Of a DNA stretch of 38,274 nt, positions 1 to 6,059 are shown one piece after another (the first letter of the stretch is position 1; each line of letters begins with the position of its first letter). The notes beneath the pieces were generated by a model that had not been told where the DNA came from, did no database searches, and saw only the letters and a program-made list of their open reading frames with translations. The stretch is from the IMG/VR virus record IMGVR_UViG_3300025886_000075, positions 1 through 38,274 of that record. One strand, given 5' to 3'. The position numbers were made by a program, and so were the translations under genes. The stretch is from a virus.

Positions 1-16
1 GGGTGGGAGGTCACAG

Positions 17-41
17 AAAAGGGCGCCCCAATAGAGCGCCC
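17..41 (-). terminator. Rho-independent terminator of the leftward operon
   Basis: Read on the minus strand, a GGGCGC/GCGCCC stem (41-36 and 26-21) with a 9-nt loop is followed by TTTT. It lies about 35 bases past the stop of the last leftward gene, the position expected for the end of the seven-gene leftward transcript. Confidence 0.75.
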
Positions 42-74
42 TGTTGTTGATAATCGATGGGAAGATGTCGAGGG

Positions 75-644
75 TTAGGCTTCGACTTCACCGTCCATCG
101 ACATCACTTCACCTTCAAGAACTGTATTAACGCCGCCAATTACTTCACCTTGTTCATCTAGCATTTTAGTTTCGCCACAATGCAACAATTCATCAGCGTC
201 AAAATCAAATTGATCTGCAAGGTTAGGTAATTGGTCTTTATCAAATAAGTTATAACCGCCAGCGGTTTCTTTAACGCTCGACCCGTCATTGAACCATATT
301 CTAAACATTATTGATTTTTCTTTTTGCTCTTCCATAAATTTACTTACAGATTTTATTATGTAGTCAATGTCACCTAAGTACGCTTGTGCTTCTTCGTAGC
401 CACAAGCACTGCATACATCTCCAAACCTCCAACCAAGTCTTTCTAACTCTTTGGCGGCATCTATCCAAACATGATTGTCCTCTAACCAATCTTCTGGATA
501 TCCGATTTCGCAATCGTCGCTTTCATCCTGGTTGGTTACTTTAATAGCGCCCTGCTCATGTAACTCATATTGGCTAAGTTTTTTCTGACTTAAAAAAAAC
601 CTTAACGGAGCTTTGATATCAGTCATATTTTTCCAAGTCATCAT
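75..644 (-). CDS. hypothetical acidic protein, 189 aa
   Basis: I do not recognise this protein. It is rich in Asp and Glu, with a cluster near residue 40 (DESDD), a CSACG motif near residues 79-83 and a further Cys near residue 156. Those cysteines are too few and too far apart to call a zinc ribbon with confidence. No signal peptide or membrane segment is visible. It is the last gene of the leftward operon. Its start overlaps the upstream stop as ATGA, and AAGGGAAGC serves as the ribosome binding site. A second ATG follows immediately, so the true start could be one codon later. Its size and acidity would also suit a DNA-mimic or inhibitor protein, but nothing in the sequence proves that. 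Confidence 0.75.
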   Translation of the reverse strand: MMTWKNMTDIKAPLRFFLSQKKLSQYELHEQGAIKVTNQDESDDCEIGYPEDWLEDNHVWIDAAKELERLGWRFGDVCSACGYEEAQAYLGDIDYIIKSVSKFMEEQKEKSIMFRIWFNDGSSVKETAGGYNLFDKDQLPNLADQFDFDADELLHCGETKMLDEQGEVIGGVNTVLEGEVMSMDGEVEA

Positions 645-859
645 TGCTTCCCTTCTAACTCTACTTCAAATTGGTAACTTTTTACCTGGTCCTTGATTCG
701 TTCTATAGTCTGATCCGAAAGACCAACGCTTGCCACCCTTGCCGCGTTTAAATGTTCAACCTTTTTTTCTTCAGTCTTAGCATCTATCGCCATGCACAGC
801 GCAAGGCGAAGGCTTGTTATTGCATCGACTTGGAAATCTTCGTTTGCCAAAATGTTCAT
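641..859 (-). CDS. hypothetical small protein, 72 aa
   Basis: Unknown 72-aa, mostly helical-looking protein. Residues about 15-50 have amphipathic helix character, with the segments SLRLALCMAI and KVEHLNAARVASV. It overlaps both neighbours by ATGA, so it is translationally coupled within the leftward operon. Its ribosome binding site and first codons (GGAGCAGCACAATGAA) repeat those of the next gene at 1071. No catalytic motif is visible and no function can be assigned. Confidence 0.7.
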   Translation of the reverse strand: MNILANEDFQVDAITSLRLALCMAIDAKTEEKKVEHLNAARVASVGLSDQTIERIKDQVKSYQFEVELEGKQ

Positions 860-1074
860 TGTGCTGCTCCTATTATTGTTTTTTGGGATATTTTAAACAT
901 TGCGCGTTTGTGGCGCATAATGCTTTCACCAAGGCTTATTGCCGTCGAGGTGCGGTAACGGCCATCTTGAAGCCACTCAACACACATTGTTCCGTCTACT
1001 GCTGACTTGTAAAAGCACACCTTTGCGCTGTCAGAAAAAAAAGACATAATTAGTTTTTCAAGAGCAATATTCAT
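856..1074 (-). CDS. hypothetical small protein, 72 aa
   Basis: Unknown protein with two cysteines and a basic C-terminal half (SIMRHKRAMFKISQK). It is translationally coupled by ATGA overlaps at both ends. It begins MNI, as does the product of 641-859, and ends GAAQ, as does the product of 1071-1199. The shared ends come from a repeated 16-bp junction sequence at 855-870 and 1070-1085. No recognised domain. Confidence 0.65.
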   Translation of the reverse strand: MNIALEKLIMSFFSDSAKVCFYKSAVDGTMCVEWLQDGRYRTSTAISLGESIMRHKRAMFKISQKTIIGAAQ

Positions 1075-1199
1075 TGTGCTGCTCCCATAACTAAACCGAT
1101 GTAGAGCAATCCAAAAAGCGCTATAGCTCCAATGAGATCGCCAATAAGTTCTTTTGGATGTTCCGCGTAATCTTGTACCGCTTGTTTTATAATATCCAT
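1071..1199 (-). CDS. small single-pass membrane protein, 42 aa
   Basis: A 42-aa protein with a charged N-terminal half (DIIKQAVQDYAEHPKEL) and one hydrophobic segment (about residues 20-38, LIGAIALFGLLYIGLVMG), so probably one membrane span. The reading frame extends upstream to 1307. I chose the ATG at 1199 because AGGAAA sits at ideal spacing and because the upstream stretch overlaps the previous gene and runs through two hairpins. It ends with an ATGA overlap into the next gene. Role unknown; small phage membrane proteins of this kind can be superinfection-exclusion or holin-like factors. Confidence 0.6.
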   Translation of the reverse strand: MDIIKQAVQDYAEHPKELIGDLIGAIALFGLLYIGLVMGAAQ

Positions 1200-1243
1200 T
1201 GTCGTTTCCTGTTTTGTAAATTCTGATTTGGTAGCCTCGTCAG

Positions 1244-1285
1244 CGATAGGTTGCCGCCTATCGGACGCCCCAGAATAAGGGGCGT
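1244..1285. other. two adjacent hairpins in an intercistronic gap
   Basis: Hairpin one pairs 1244-1250 (CGATAGG) with 1257-1263. Hairpin two pairs 1265-1271 (ACGCCCC) with 1279-1285. They lie in the only clear gap (1200-1300) of an operon whose other genes all overlap. Neither has a good U-tract on the minus strand, so attenuation or RNA processing is more likely than full termination. Confidence 0.5.
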
Positions 1286-1300
1286 TTCGGCTTTTGTTTG

Positions 1301-1591
1301 TTACCATTTAATTGCAAATTCCTCTCCGTCCTGGTCGTAACCAGCCGCATCAGCGCCAATGTCTTCCGGGTATTTTTCTTTCAAAACTTTATAAAGTTCA
1401 TTTTTATTTGCTGCTTCAACGTTGTCTTGAAACATGCCGTTTTCTCCATCGATAACGATCTCATAGCTCTGCATTGGTTTTACCTTTCTTAGCGTTGCGT
1501 TGACCTCTGCGATTAAATCTTCAAGGTCAGTCTGGCGCTCCCCAGTCTGGGAAGCGCTGCCGTTGTCAAATATGTCTAGTTGGTAGTTCAT
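1301..1591 (-). CDS. hypothetical acidic protein, 96 aa
   Basis: Unknown 96-aa acidic protein beginning MNYQLDIFDNG and ending FAIKW. The middle (residues 20-45) looks helical, and a DGENG turn follows near residue 48. It overlaps the upstream gene by ATGA, so it is coupled to it. It is followed by the two-hairpin gap. No signal, membrane segment or catalytic motif is seen. Confidence 0.7.
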   Translation of the reverse strand: MNYQLDIFDNGSASQTGERQTDLEDLIAEVNATLRKVKPMQSYEIVIDGENGMFQDNVEAANKNELYKVLKEKYPEDIGADAAGYDQDGEEFAIKW

Positions 1592-1800
1592 GATGCGGCG
1601 TCCTTATTTAATTCCTGGCCAGCGGCAATTAATTGCGCAGCCGTGCCGCCTGTGTTGATGATCTTTAGATCGGCTTTCTTGCGATCCCAGTAGGTGCAAT
1701 CTGCTTCCTCTTTGACCGCTGCTCGCGTGTAGTCGCCGAACTCGTCGTAAAACGTGCCGGTTTCTTCGTCGCGGACGAATAGCGTGTAATAATTAGCCAT
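1588..1800 (-). CDS. hypothetical small protein, 70 aa
   Basis: A 70-aa protein starting MANYYTLFVRDEETG, followed by DEFGDYTRAAVKEE. This short beta-rich layout with an E-F-G-D-Y motif is one I associate with small conserved phage proteins of unknown role; that is a recollection, not a search result. The frame is open upstream to 1854. The ATG at 1800 is preferred because it overlaps the upstream stop as TGATG and begins the recognisable sequence. Confidence 0.65.
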   Translation of the reverse strand: MANYYTLFVRDEETGTFYDEFGDYTRAAVKEEADCTYWDRKKADLKIINTGGTAAQLIAAGQELNKDAAS

Positions 1801-2099
1801 CACATCGCCGCCAGTTCTTGAGCGTGTGACTGTATAAGCTCGATGCTGTGCCAATTGCGTACATCGCTACGGTTGCAGGAGCGCTCTGTGATGTGCCACT
1901 CAATGCCTTGCTCTTTTGAGGCTGTGTGCAGCTTGTACGCGTCGCAATCCTCTTCCAGTGCAAACATAAAGCCGCCATCGATTACCGAGACATATGAAAA
2001 GTGCGTAAAGTCGTCAGCCGATAGGCCAACCGCTTGAACGTCGGCCTGGGAGACAATCAGCCAGCCGTGCGCGTTGTCGCTTTCATGTAGGACGTTCAT
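1800..2099 (-). CDS. hypothetical protein, 99 aa
   Basis: Unknown 99-aa soluble protein. Visible elements are GWLIVSQADV near residues 12-21, an ALEEDCDAY motif near residues 47-55, and a His-containing C-terminal half. It is coupled at both ends (four-base overlap at 2096-2099, one-base at 1800). No family can be named. Confidence 0.7.
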   Translation of the reverse strand: MNVLHESDNAHGWLIVSQADVQAVGLSADDFTHFSYVSVIDGGFMFALEEDCDAYKLHTASKEQGIEWHITERSCNRSDVRNWHSIELIQSHAQELAAM

Positions 2100-2413
2100 G
2101 CTGCCACCTCGCCCACGGATGCCGGGACAAAATCAGTCTGTAGCGCAATCACGTGTTTATCTGGGCCATTGCTGCAAATGGTTATTGATTTAATAATTAT
2201 CTCATTTTTTAATGGGCTAGTGTTGTTCATCCAAGAGATAAATCGTTCACTGGCTTCTTGCGCCATGTGGTCACTGGCGAAATGATTGGAGTTATCTGCG
2301 TGCAATGTAACGCGAATTGTTTTTCTTTCGTGATCCCTCCAGGTGACTGTATATTTTCCGTAACCACTATAAGTCATGTTTAAAAGGTGGGCGCGTTTGA
2401 TTTCGTGTGTCAT
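2096..2413 (-). CDS. hypothetical protein, first gene of the leftward operon, 105 aa
   Basis: Unknown 105-aa protein, predicted mainly beta with a central helix (HMAQEASERFISWMNN). It carries a good ribosome binding site (AGGAGAAGACT then ATG) and is the promoter-proximal gene of the leftward operon. The promoter TTGAAC-N16-TATGAT lies 45-72 bases upstream. No domain recognised. Confidence 0.7.
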   Translation of the reverse strand: MTHEIKRAHLLNMTYSGYGKYTVTWRDHERKTIRVTLHADNSNHFASDHMAQEASERFISWMNNTSPLKNEIIIKSITICSNGPDKHVIALQTDFVPASVGEVAA

Positions 2414-2457
2414 AGTCTTCTCCTGTTATACTGACTTGCCGGCCAGCGCGTAGCTGC

Positions 2458-2485
2458 ATCATACAGATTGGCTGGTGTTGTTCAA
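2458..2485 (-). promoter_or_regulatory. sigma70-like promoter of the leftward operon
   Basis: On the minus strand, TTGAAC (2485-2480) and TATGAT (2463-2458) are separated by 16 bases. The -35 box lies inside the palindrome at 2477-2489. Sequence match only; no transcription data. Confidence 0.6.
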
Positions 2486-2489
2486 CAAC
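2477..2489. promoter_or_regulatory. palindromic operator candidate GTTGTTCAACAAC
   Basis: A perfect 13-base inverted repeat (GTTGTT-C-AACAAC) that contains the -35 boxes of both divergent promoters. A dimeric regulator bound here would control both. It is unlike the TGTAG/TCGACA sites near the repressor gene, so a different protein would be needed. Confidence 0.45.
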
Positions 2490-2506
2490 TTTCTACAATG
2501 TATACT
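2478..2506 (+). promoter_or_regulatory. sigma70-like promoter of the small terminase gene
   Basis: TTGTTC (2478-2483) and TATACT (2501-2506) are 17 bases apart, 40 bases before the terminase small-subunit start. The -35 box is weak and shares the palindrome with the divergent promoter, so an activator or repressor probably sets its strength. Confidence 0.45.
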
Positions 2507-2545
2507 TACGGCCAACAAAACCAGGACGCGGAAAGGCTGTAGGTT

Positions 2546-3001
2546 ATGGGCGAAATCAGGAAAAGAAGTATTACGGACCAGCAGCGTGACTTCGTATCTT
2601 ACGTGGTCAGTGAACAGAAGCGACCCACTGAGGCTGCTCGCCTGGCTGGTTACGCGCACCCGAAGCAATCCGCGTATGACTTGACCAGGAACCCGTCAAT
2701 TGCGCTGCTTCTGCGGCAAGAGCGACAAACGGTGTACCAAACCGATCTTGCCAGCTTGGCAGCTGCAACGCTGCGCGATGTTATGAATGATGTTGATGCA
2801 CCGGCTTCAGCCAAGGTATCAGCTGCTCGCACTGCCCTGGAGCTTGCCGGTGACCTTGGGCCCAACGCTAAAGACAGCGCAAGCGGTCGATCCCTCGCCG
2901 AGATGACACCAGAAGAGCTTTCGAGCATGATAGATCAATGGGAAGGTGACCGCGCAGCGCTTGCAAAAGATGTGACAACGCAGAATGCAGCGCAGAAATA
3001 G
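2546..3001 (+). CDS. terS: terminase small subunit (TerS)
   Basis: Recognises concatemeric phage DNA and hands it to the large terminase for packaging. The N-terminal half matches the Terminase_2-type DNA-binding layout: TDQQRDFVSYVV (residues 10-21), then TEAARLAGYAHPKQSAYDL, then RNPSIALLL, the usual helix-turn-helix followed by 'NP.I...L'. The C-terminal part (residues 60-130) is helical and would form the oligomer ring, with an SAEMTPEELSSMI-like segment typical of these proteins. The length of 151 aa is ordinary. The ribosome binding site is modest (GTAGG). Unusually, it is separated from the large subunit by the tail-fibre and lysis modules. Confidence 0.8.
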   Translation: MGEIRKRSITDQQRDFVSYVVSEQKRPTEAARLAGYAHPKQSAYDLTRNPSIALLLRQERQTVYQTDLASLAAATLRDVMNDVDAPASAKVSAARTALELAGDLGPNAKDSASGRSLAEMTPEELSSMIDQWEGDRAALAKDVTTQNAAQK

Positions 3002-3029
3002 CGCAAGACATTGATACAATGGCTATTTA

Positions 3030-3206
3030 ATGGTGCTATTACCACCAATCGAGCCTGATAGCTGGCGAATTCGAACCCACCCCCTGGCCCCCTGCGGACG
3101 CGCCGCTCGCATCTATTATGGCGTTGCGTATAAATTTTGTCCATTTTTCAATCTTTCGTCGAATGTGTTGAAAGGTGCATCTGACAGCGGTATAATGTGC
3201 ATATGA
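3030..3206 (+). CDS. possible 58-aa ORF upstream of the 57-aa gene
   Basis: A 58-aa frame beginning MVLLPPIEPDSWRIRTHP and ending SGIMCI, whose TGA overlaps the next start as ATGA. That overlap is the main argument that it is real. Against it are a poor ribosome binding site, no recognised family, and a strong promoter inside its 3' part. It could be the first member of a coupled trio leading to the tail fibre. Confidence 0.35.
   Translation: MVLLPPIEPDSWRIRTHPLAPCGRAARIYYGVAYKFCPFFNLSSNVLKGASDSGIMCI
3168..3196 (+). promoter_or_regulatory. strong sigma70-like promoter before the tail module
   Basis: TTGAAA (3168-3173), 17 bases, then TATAAT (3191-3196): a near-consensus promoter. The expected transcription start, about 7 bases after the -10, falls at about 3203, which is the A of the ATG of the 57-aa gene. 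Transcripts from here would therefore be leaderless or nearly so. Confidence 0.7.
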
Positions 3207-3376
3207 GTTTGTATGAAAATATCAACAACGCGCGTAAGGCTGGGCGAAGTAAGCCTAAATCGCAGAGTACAGTAAGCGCAAAGAGCTATGCTGATATGAA
3301 ACAAGGTTTTCCGAATAGCAAAAAGAACAAGGCTAAACGGAAGCCCAGCATGGCGAAAGCAATGGGGTATAGCTAA
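3203..3376 (+). CDS. small lysine-rich protein, 57 aa
   Basis: A 57-aa very basic protein beginning MSLYENINNARKAGRSKP, with a KKNKAKRKP cluster near residues 40-48 and ending AMGYS. Short Lys/Ser-rich ORFs of this style occur in marine podoviruses next to structural genes; that is a recollection, not a search. Its TAA overlaps the tail-fibre ATG as TAATG and its ATG overlaps the previous stop as ATGA, so it looks translationally coupled on both sides. There is no Shine-Dalgarno of its own. The high positive charge suggests nucleic-acid or virion binding, but the function is unknown. Confidence 0.65.
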   Translation: MSLYENINNARKAGRSKPKSQSTVSAKSYADMKQGFPNSKKNKAKRKPSMAKAMGYS

Positions 3377-6048
3377 TGGGGCAACCTAGAACGTACACGC
3401 GGCAGTACAATTTTACTGATTTCCAGACGACCAGCCCTAGCAACCCTCTTCCTGCCACTCAGGTTGATCTTGAGCTAAACACGGCGAAACTGACGCTTGA
3501 TGAATTAAATGCGAACATTGGGTTAATACAGCGCGACGATGGTAAGTTATTGAATGCGAGTGTTCACAAGGATGCTTTTGACGCTGGAGCGTTGGCTCTT
3601 TTAAACGCTGATGGCTTTACGCCGAGGGGCAGCTGGTCTTCTGGTGTAGCCTATGTGGTAAACGATTTAGTTGATTTCAACAACGCTACTTACTTATCTA
3701 CGTCTATCCATACATCGAGTTCTGCGTTTTCGACTGATTTATCTACCAAGTGGATATTGCTTGCGAATGCTGCGATCAGCGGCACGGCGAACAGTGTTGA
3801 TAAGTTTGAGGGTACGGGATCGCAAACGGCGTTCACGCTAACGAGTTCGTATGCATCGAACACGGGTGTTCTAGTTTTCGTTAATGGTGCGTTACGCAAC
3901 CCTGGTGATGATTATAGCATCAGCGGCACGACATTAACGTTTGTTACTGCTCCGAGTGCGCCAAGTGTGTCGGGTAATGAGAATGTTATAGCTTGGGGTC
4001 CGAGTGTTGTTTCCCAGGCTGCGAGTGATGCGGCACAGGCTTCATCCTCTAATTCGAGTGGTTTTGCTGATGAGGCTGAAAGCTGGGCGAGTAAAATTAA
4101 TGGGATTGTTGAAAGCACGGATTATTCATCGAAGGCTTGGGCTACTGGTGGCACGGGAGTAGATAATTCGGCTACTGGTGGTTCTGCTAAAGATTGGGCG
4201 ATCAAGACGACTACGGTTGATGGCACGAATTTTTCTGCGAAGTATTGGGCCACGTCTACGCCTGTTGTTAATGTCAGCACGAATATATCTGATATTACTA
4301 CTGTATCGGGGATATCGAGCGCTGTTTCTGCTGTTGGGGCTATAAGTGCTAATGTTACAACGGCTGCTGGCATATCGGCTAACATAACGACTGTTGCTGG
4401 AATAAGCTCTGCTGTATCTACGGTAGCTGCTGACGGCACAGACATTGGTGTTGTGAGCGGTATATCGGCTGATGTTCAGACATTAGCGGATTTGCAGGAC
4501 GGCACGGTAGCGACGAATGCTTTGGCGACTTTGGCTGGCATATCGGCCAACATCACTACGGTTGCTGGTTCTAACACGAATTTGACTACGGTTGCGACGA
4601 ACATCGGCAGCGTAAATTTAGTTGCGAATAACATTACTTCTGTTGTTTCGGTAGCGAGTGATCTGGCGGAAGCTGTATCTGAAGTTGTTACGGTAGCTGA
4701 CGATTTAAACGAGGCTACGTCTGAGATAAACACGGTTGCTGTATCGATTGCGAATGTTAATGCGGTTGGCAACAGCATAGCAGCGGTTACTGGTGTAAAC
4801 GCTATATCGAGTGCTGTTGTTGGTGTGAACGCTATATCGAGCGCGGTATCTGCGGTTAATAGCAATTCTTCTAACATTACTGCTGTTAATGGTAATTCGG
4901 CTAATATTAATAATGTTGCGGGTAATTCTTCTAATATTAATGCTGTTTCTGGATCGCTATCTAACGTCAATACCGTGGCGAGCAACCTTGCCAGCGTAAA
5001 CAATTTTGGCGAAACCTATCGCATTGCGTCTTCTGACCCGACGACTAGCCTCAACGAAGGCGATTTATATTTCAACACAACCTCGAATGTGATGAATGTT
5101 TATGACGGTAGCTCCTGGGTTGCGGCTTACGCTAGTCTTTCTGGCTCTGCGTTAGTTACTAACAACTTATCTGATCTTACTAATGCGACTGCGGCTCGCA
5201 CTAATCTTGGCATTGATGCTTTGCTTGCTGCCAGGTTAAATTTAGCTGGCGGCACTATGACAGGGAATTTGCTTTTAAACGCCGATCCTTCGTCGAACCT
5301 TGGAGCCGCGACTAGGCAGTATGTGGACTCAGTTGCGGTTGGCGCAGCCAACACAATAGCGGTGACTGCCTCTGGAGGTAAATTCTACCTTGACGGCACA
5401 GAAGCTCAGAAGGCTTCTCTGTCTCCTTCCATCCAGTACCGCTTCGATCAATCAGATAGCTCTAACTCAGGCCACCCTTTAAAGTTTTCTATTACGGCTG
5501 ATGGCACACACGATAGCGGCACGGCATTTACCACTGGAGTAACTGTTGTAGGGACGGCTGGACAGGCAGGGGCATATGTACAGATAACTGTACAACAGGA
5601 TAGTCCTACCCTTTATTATTACTGTGGTAACCATTCGGGTATGGGTTCTACAGCGTACAAGTCAGGCGGCAGTTCTTCAGCGGCTTCGGGTGGAACGGCC
5701 TCTGCATATGTTGTACCAGATGCTTCCGCTGCTGATTATATGTGGAAGACCATAGAAATTGTACCAAACAATACGACTATAGCGGGGACGTGGCAGGGAA
5801 TGGCCTCATCCGCAACGCTCTACATTGGTGAAAGTGATACGATAGATAGTCACTACAATTATTTTGAGATAGTAGCCACTCTAGATAATCACGCTGCATA
5901 TCAATTTATTTATGTGGGGGATGCAGCAACCGTAACCGTACCTTCTGGCAAAGTACTTCACGGATTTGCACCTACACCAGTAGGCGGTTCTAGCGCACAA
6001 GACAGATATCAATCAACTGGCAGAGTAACATTCTTTGGCGACAATTAG
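3376..6048 (+). CDS. tail fibre protein with decapeptide repeats and a cupredoxin-like domain
   Basis: An 890-aa fibre for host attachment. Residues 1-135 (QYNFTDFQTT; LDELNANIGLIQRDDG) look like the virion-anchoring domain of T7 gp17-like fibres. Residues 75-125 (GSWSSGVAYVVNDLV) resemble a carbohydrate-binding-module fold. Residues about 300-555 are dozens of short repeats of the type NITAVNGNSA/NINNVAGNSS, probably a trimeric beta shaft. Next come tail-fibre motifs (NNLSDLTNATAARTNLGI; GGTMTGNL...ATRQYVDS, residues about 593-655). Residues about 665-770 have a cupredoxin-like pattern ending YYYCGNHSGMG, with H700, C750, H753 and M756. A C-terminal beta domain follows. It starts by TAATG overlap with the 57-aa gene. 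Good confidence as a fibre; copper binding is inference. Confidence 0.85.
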   Translation: MGQPRTYTRQYNFTDFQTTSPSNPLPATQVDLELNTAKLTLDELNANIGLIQRDDGKLLNASVHKDAFDAGALALLNADGFTPRGSWSSGVAYVVNDLVDFNNATYLSTSIHTSSSAFSTDLSTKWILLANAAISGTANSVDKFEGTGSQTAFTLTSSYASNTGVLVFVNGALRNPGDDYSISGTTLTFVTAPSAPSVSGNENVIAWGPSVVSQAASDAAQASSSNSSGFADEAESWASKINGIVESTDYSSKAWATGGTGVDNSATGGSAKDWAIKTTTVDGTNFSAKYWATSTPVVNVSTNISDITTVSGISSAVSAVGAISANVTTAAGISANITTVAGISSAVSTVAADGTDIGVVSGISADVQTLADLQDGTVATNALATLAGISANITTVAGSNTNLTTVATNIGSVNLVANNITSVVSVASDLAEAVSEVVTVADDLNEATSEINTVAVSIANVNAVGNSIAAVTGVNAISSAVVGVNAISSAVSAVNSNSSNITAVNGNSANINNVAGNSSNINAVSGSLSNVNTVASNLASVNNFGETYRIASSDPTTSLNEGDLYFNTTSNVMNVYDGSSWVAAYASLSGSALVTNNLSDLTNATAARTNLGIDALLAARLNLAGGTMTGNLLLNADPSSNLGAATRQYVDSVAVGAANTIAVTASGGKFYLDGTEAQKASLSPSIQYRFDQSDSSNSGHPLKFSITADGTHDSGTAFTTGVTVVGTAGQAGAYVQITVQQDSPTLYYYCGNHSGMGSTAYKSGGSSSAASGGTASAYVVPDASAADYMWKTIEIVPNNTTIAGTWQGMASSATLYIGESDTIDSHYNYFEIVATLDNHAAYQFIYVGDAATVTVPSGKVLHGFAPTPVGGSSAQDRYQSTGRVTFFGDN

Positions 6049-6059
6049 GGGAAATAAAA

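Noticed and set aside
1200-1307. N-terminal extension of the 42-aa membrane protein
   Set aside because: It overlaps the upstream gene and two hairpins; the internal ATG at 1199 has a much better ribosome binding site.
2414-2440. TATAAC as -10 of the leftward operon (minus strand, near 2427-2432)
   Set aside because: Transcription would start within the ribosome binding site; TTGAAC-N16-TATGAT further upstream fits better.
3060-3110. tRNA-like TTCGAACCC sequence
   Set aside because: A T-loop-like TTCGAA is present, but flanking bases do not form a T-stem on either strand and no acceptor or anticodon arm can be built.
4476-5003. 175-aa antisense frame under the tail fibre
   Set aside because: It arises from the repeat codons (GCT, GTT, AAC) of the fibre read backwards; it has no ribosome binding site or sensible fold and lies wholly inside the fibre gene.
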